This document shows, one piece after another, positions 62,914 through 64,000 of a stretch of 64,000 nt of DNA. The position numbers were made by a program, and so were the translations under genes. The DNA comes from Amycolatopsis sp. GM8 (lineage in GTDB: Bacteria; Actinomycetota; Actinomycetes; Mycobacteriales; Pseudonocardiaceae). Every line of letters starts with the position of its first letter. Within the stretch, counting starts at the first letter, position 1. The notes beneath the pieces were generated by a model that was not told the origin of the DNA, did not search any database, and worked only from the letters and a program-made list of their open reading frames with translations. The stretch spans positions 467,634 through 531,633 of the forward strand of contig NZ_JAJKFK010000006.1 of the NCBI RefSeq assembly GCF_021653975.1, in the 5' to 3' direction.

Positions 62914-63884
62914 AGATGCGCTCCTGCAGTAGCCGTGGGGTCGGTGGCCGACAGGCGGCTGACCATTTCACGGAGCTCGCCCAGCGAGCGTTCATCTCCT
63001 GCCGCGGCCGGGCGCCGGGTCGTGGGACCGGCGATCGCACCGCGCTCGGCCAGCAACTGCTTGCGCAATGCGACGCCGCCGACACCGAGCTGTGCCTCGT
63101 AACGGATCAGCGGCATCCAGTGGTGGAAGACCCTCCAGGCACCTTCGACGTCGCCCGCGGCGTACCGGCGGTGAATGTCGACGAGGACCTCGGGGTAGCC
63201 GAAGCCCGTCATTATGCCGACCGCGCCGCGATCCAGTTCCTCGAGAAGGTAGAGCCCGCCGAGTCCGCCGTAGCAAGAGGCGGTCGGTGCGGCGTCAAGG
63301 ATGCCGGAGACCTTCGTGGGACTGGGGATCTGTTCGACCTTGACTGCGGCGATCCCGTCGACCGAGCACAGTTCGCCGATTGTTGCCGACGTCATCGTGA
63401 CGCCGGTGGTGACAGGCTCGTCCTGGATCACGATGGGCAGCAAGCCGGCGTCGGCAACTGCGATGTAGTGCGCGAGTTGAAGTGTGGGTGTGGTGGCGGC
63501 GCGGGGCGGGGCGATCATGACCGCGGTCGCACCGATTTCGGCGGCTCGACGCGTTCGCTCGATGGCCACAACTGTGGACTCTGCCGTGCAGCCGGCCACG
63601 ACGGGAACGTCGCCGGCCACGTCCACAACCGTCCCCAAGACGACATCCCGCTCGCGGTCGGAGAGCTTGTGTGCCTCACCCATGATGCCGAGCGGAACCA
63701 GACCGGCGACCCCGGCGTCGACGGTCCACCGGGTGAGCGTGCGGAGACTCTCGACATCCACCTCCTCGCCGGGGGTGAAGGGTGTGACCATGATGTTGAG
63801 GAGGCCGGGCGGCACACTGGAGAGTGCGCGGGCCTTGGCCGGCGGCTGAGGGGAGGACTGGGACGCCTGGGGTTCGGTTGGCAT
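62910..63884 (-). CDS. DapA/NAL-family aldolase-lyase
   Basis: 324 residues from ATG 63884, with GGAGA upstream. The (beta/alpha)8 dihydrodipicolinate synthase/N-acetylneuraminate lyase family: LLNIMVTPFTPGEEVD, PLGIMGEAHKLSDRER (the GTTGE-type loop here is GIMGE), VVAGCTAEST, and Schiff-base lysine in IAAVKVEQIPS. The Tyr of the usual YNxP motif is replaced: the segment reads IVIQDEPVTTG. Without Tyr it is unlikely to be genuine DapA; it is probably a class I lyase or dehydratase for another keto acid. It heads a minus-strand operon with the SDR gene, and its promoter carries two CACTRTAGTG operators. Confidence 0.84.
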   Translation of the reverse strand: MPTEPQASQSSPQPPAKARALSSVPPGLLNIMVTPFTPGEEVDVESLRTLTRWTVDAGVAGLVPLGIMGEAHKLSDRERDVVLGTVVDVAGDVPVVAGCTAESTVVAIERTRRAAEIGATAVMIAPPRAATTPTLQLAHYIAVADAGLLPIVIQDEPVTTGVTMTSATIGELCSVDGIAAVKVEQIPSPTKVSGILDAAPTASCYGGLGGLYLLEELDRGAVGIMTGFGYPEVLVDIHRRYAAGDVEGAWRVFHHWMPLIRYEAQLGVGGVALRKQLLAERGAIAGPTTRRPAAAGDERSLGELREMVSRLSATDPTATAGAHL

Positions 63885-63917
63885 GGTGTCTCCGGTGTTG
63901 GTGTGTGAGGCCAGCAT

Positions 63918-63939
63918 CACTATAGTGGTCACTGTAGTG
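63918..63939. promoter_or_regulatory. Tandem palindromic operator, two copies at a 12-nt step
   Basis: CACTATAGTG (63918-63927) and CACTGTAGTG (63930-63939), two perfect or near-perfect dyads starting 12 nt apart, between the DapA-like gene (minus) and the gene beginning at 63967 (plus). Same word and geometry as at 59427-59448. Confidence 0.75.
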
Positions 63940-63966
63940 TAAGTGTGGTGGGGAGAGGAGTCGCTT

Positions 63967-64000
63967 GTGTCCAGGACTGCCGCGGCGCGGTGGACGGTTG
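63967..64000 (+). CDS. Start of a plus-strand gene cut by the window edge
   Basis: GTG 63967 has GAGAGGAG about 8 nt upstream and the frame stays open to the edge (reads MSRTAAARWTV). Too short to identify. Because it diverges from the DapA-like gene across the shared operator, it is a good candidate for the local regulator itself; that is inference from position only. Confidence 0.45.
   Translation, partial: MSRTAAARWTV

Noticed and set aside
1..64000. tRNA, rRNA, CRISPR arrays, insertion sequences or attachment sites
   Set aside because: No tRNA cloverleaf, repeat-spacer array, transposase or integrase was seen on reading through; the boundaries of the biosynthetic locus show no mobile-element marks.

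Overview
The window is high-G+C DNA with strongly G/C-biased third codon positions, many GTG starts and ATGA/GTGA gene overlaps. This is typical of a filamentous actinomycete. Recurrent words such as TCCACAGTGGA suggest Amycolatopsis or another Pseudonocardiaceae, but the genus is inference.

Positions 1-7.5 kb hold nitrogen and amino-acid metabolism: the end of a MurR/RpiR regulator, an L-lysine 6-aminotransferase (lat), a divergent pair consisting of a ridA plus class III aminotransferase operon and a HemL-like class III aminotransferase, and a LysR and an Lrp/AsnC regulator. Positions 7.6-17.4 kb are one plus-strand operon: a cytoplasmic CapA-like protein, a complete Dpp/Opp-type ABC importer (lipoprotein, two permeases, two ATPases), a serine beta-lactamase-fold hydrolase and an M20 amidohydrolase. 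It looks like uptake and breakdown of a peptide or acylated amino acid. Then come a membrane-anchored NAGPA-domain protein, a SorC regulator, a SEFIR-domain protein with a probable C-terminal frameshift, and an LmbU-family regulator.

The centrepiece (22.4-49.8 kb) is an uninterrupted plus-strand operon of 14 genes ending in a strong hairpin. It encodes a three-module, KR-only type I PKS (ACP-KS-AT-KR-ACP, then KS-AT-KR-ACP twice), the four-gene set for hydroxymalonyl-ACP (3-hydroxyacyl-CoA dehydrogenase, ACP, acyl-CoA dehydrogenase, FkbH) without an O-methyltransferase, a thioesterase-carrier fusion, a fatty acyl-AMP ligase (FAAL), an ABC-2 exporter, a stand-alone condensation protein, SbnA and SbnB enzymes for L-2,3-diaminopropionate (Dap), and a stand-alone adenylation domain. 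The simplest model is this: FAAL loads an acyl starter on the N-terminal ACP; three modules add hydroxylated units; Dap is activated by the free A domain onto the carrier of the TE-carrier fusion; the free C domain joins chain and Dap; the TE releases the product. The logic recalls zwittermicin, edeine and guadinomine, but I recognise no known cluster. An ATP-grasp amino-acid ligase and a divergent S33 alpha/beta hydrolase follow and may tailor the product or give self-protection.

Positions 52.4-64 kb are a second catabolic region: a FAD amine/amino-acid oxidase, a PucR-type regulator, glutamate dehydrogenase, an M20 dipeptidase, a cyclic amidohydrolase, a class I aminotransferase, a Bug/TctC-like binding protein without signal peptide, a cupin, a non-canonical SDR and a DapA-like lyase. 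Three of its promoters carry CACTRTAGTG-type palindromes repeated at exact 12-nt steps, which suggests one local regulator, possibly the gene that begins at the right edge. No tRNA, rRNA, CRISPR or insertion sequence was seen.
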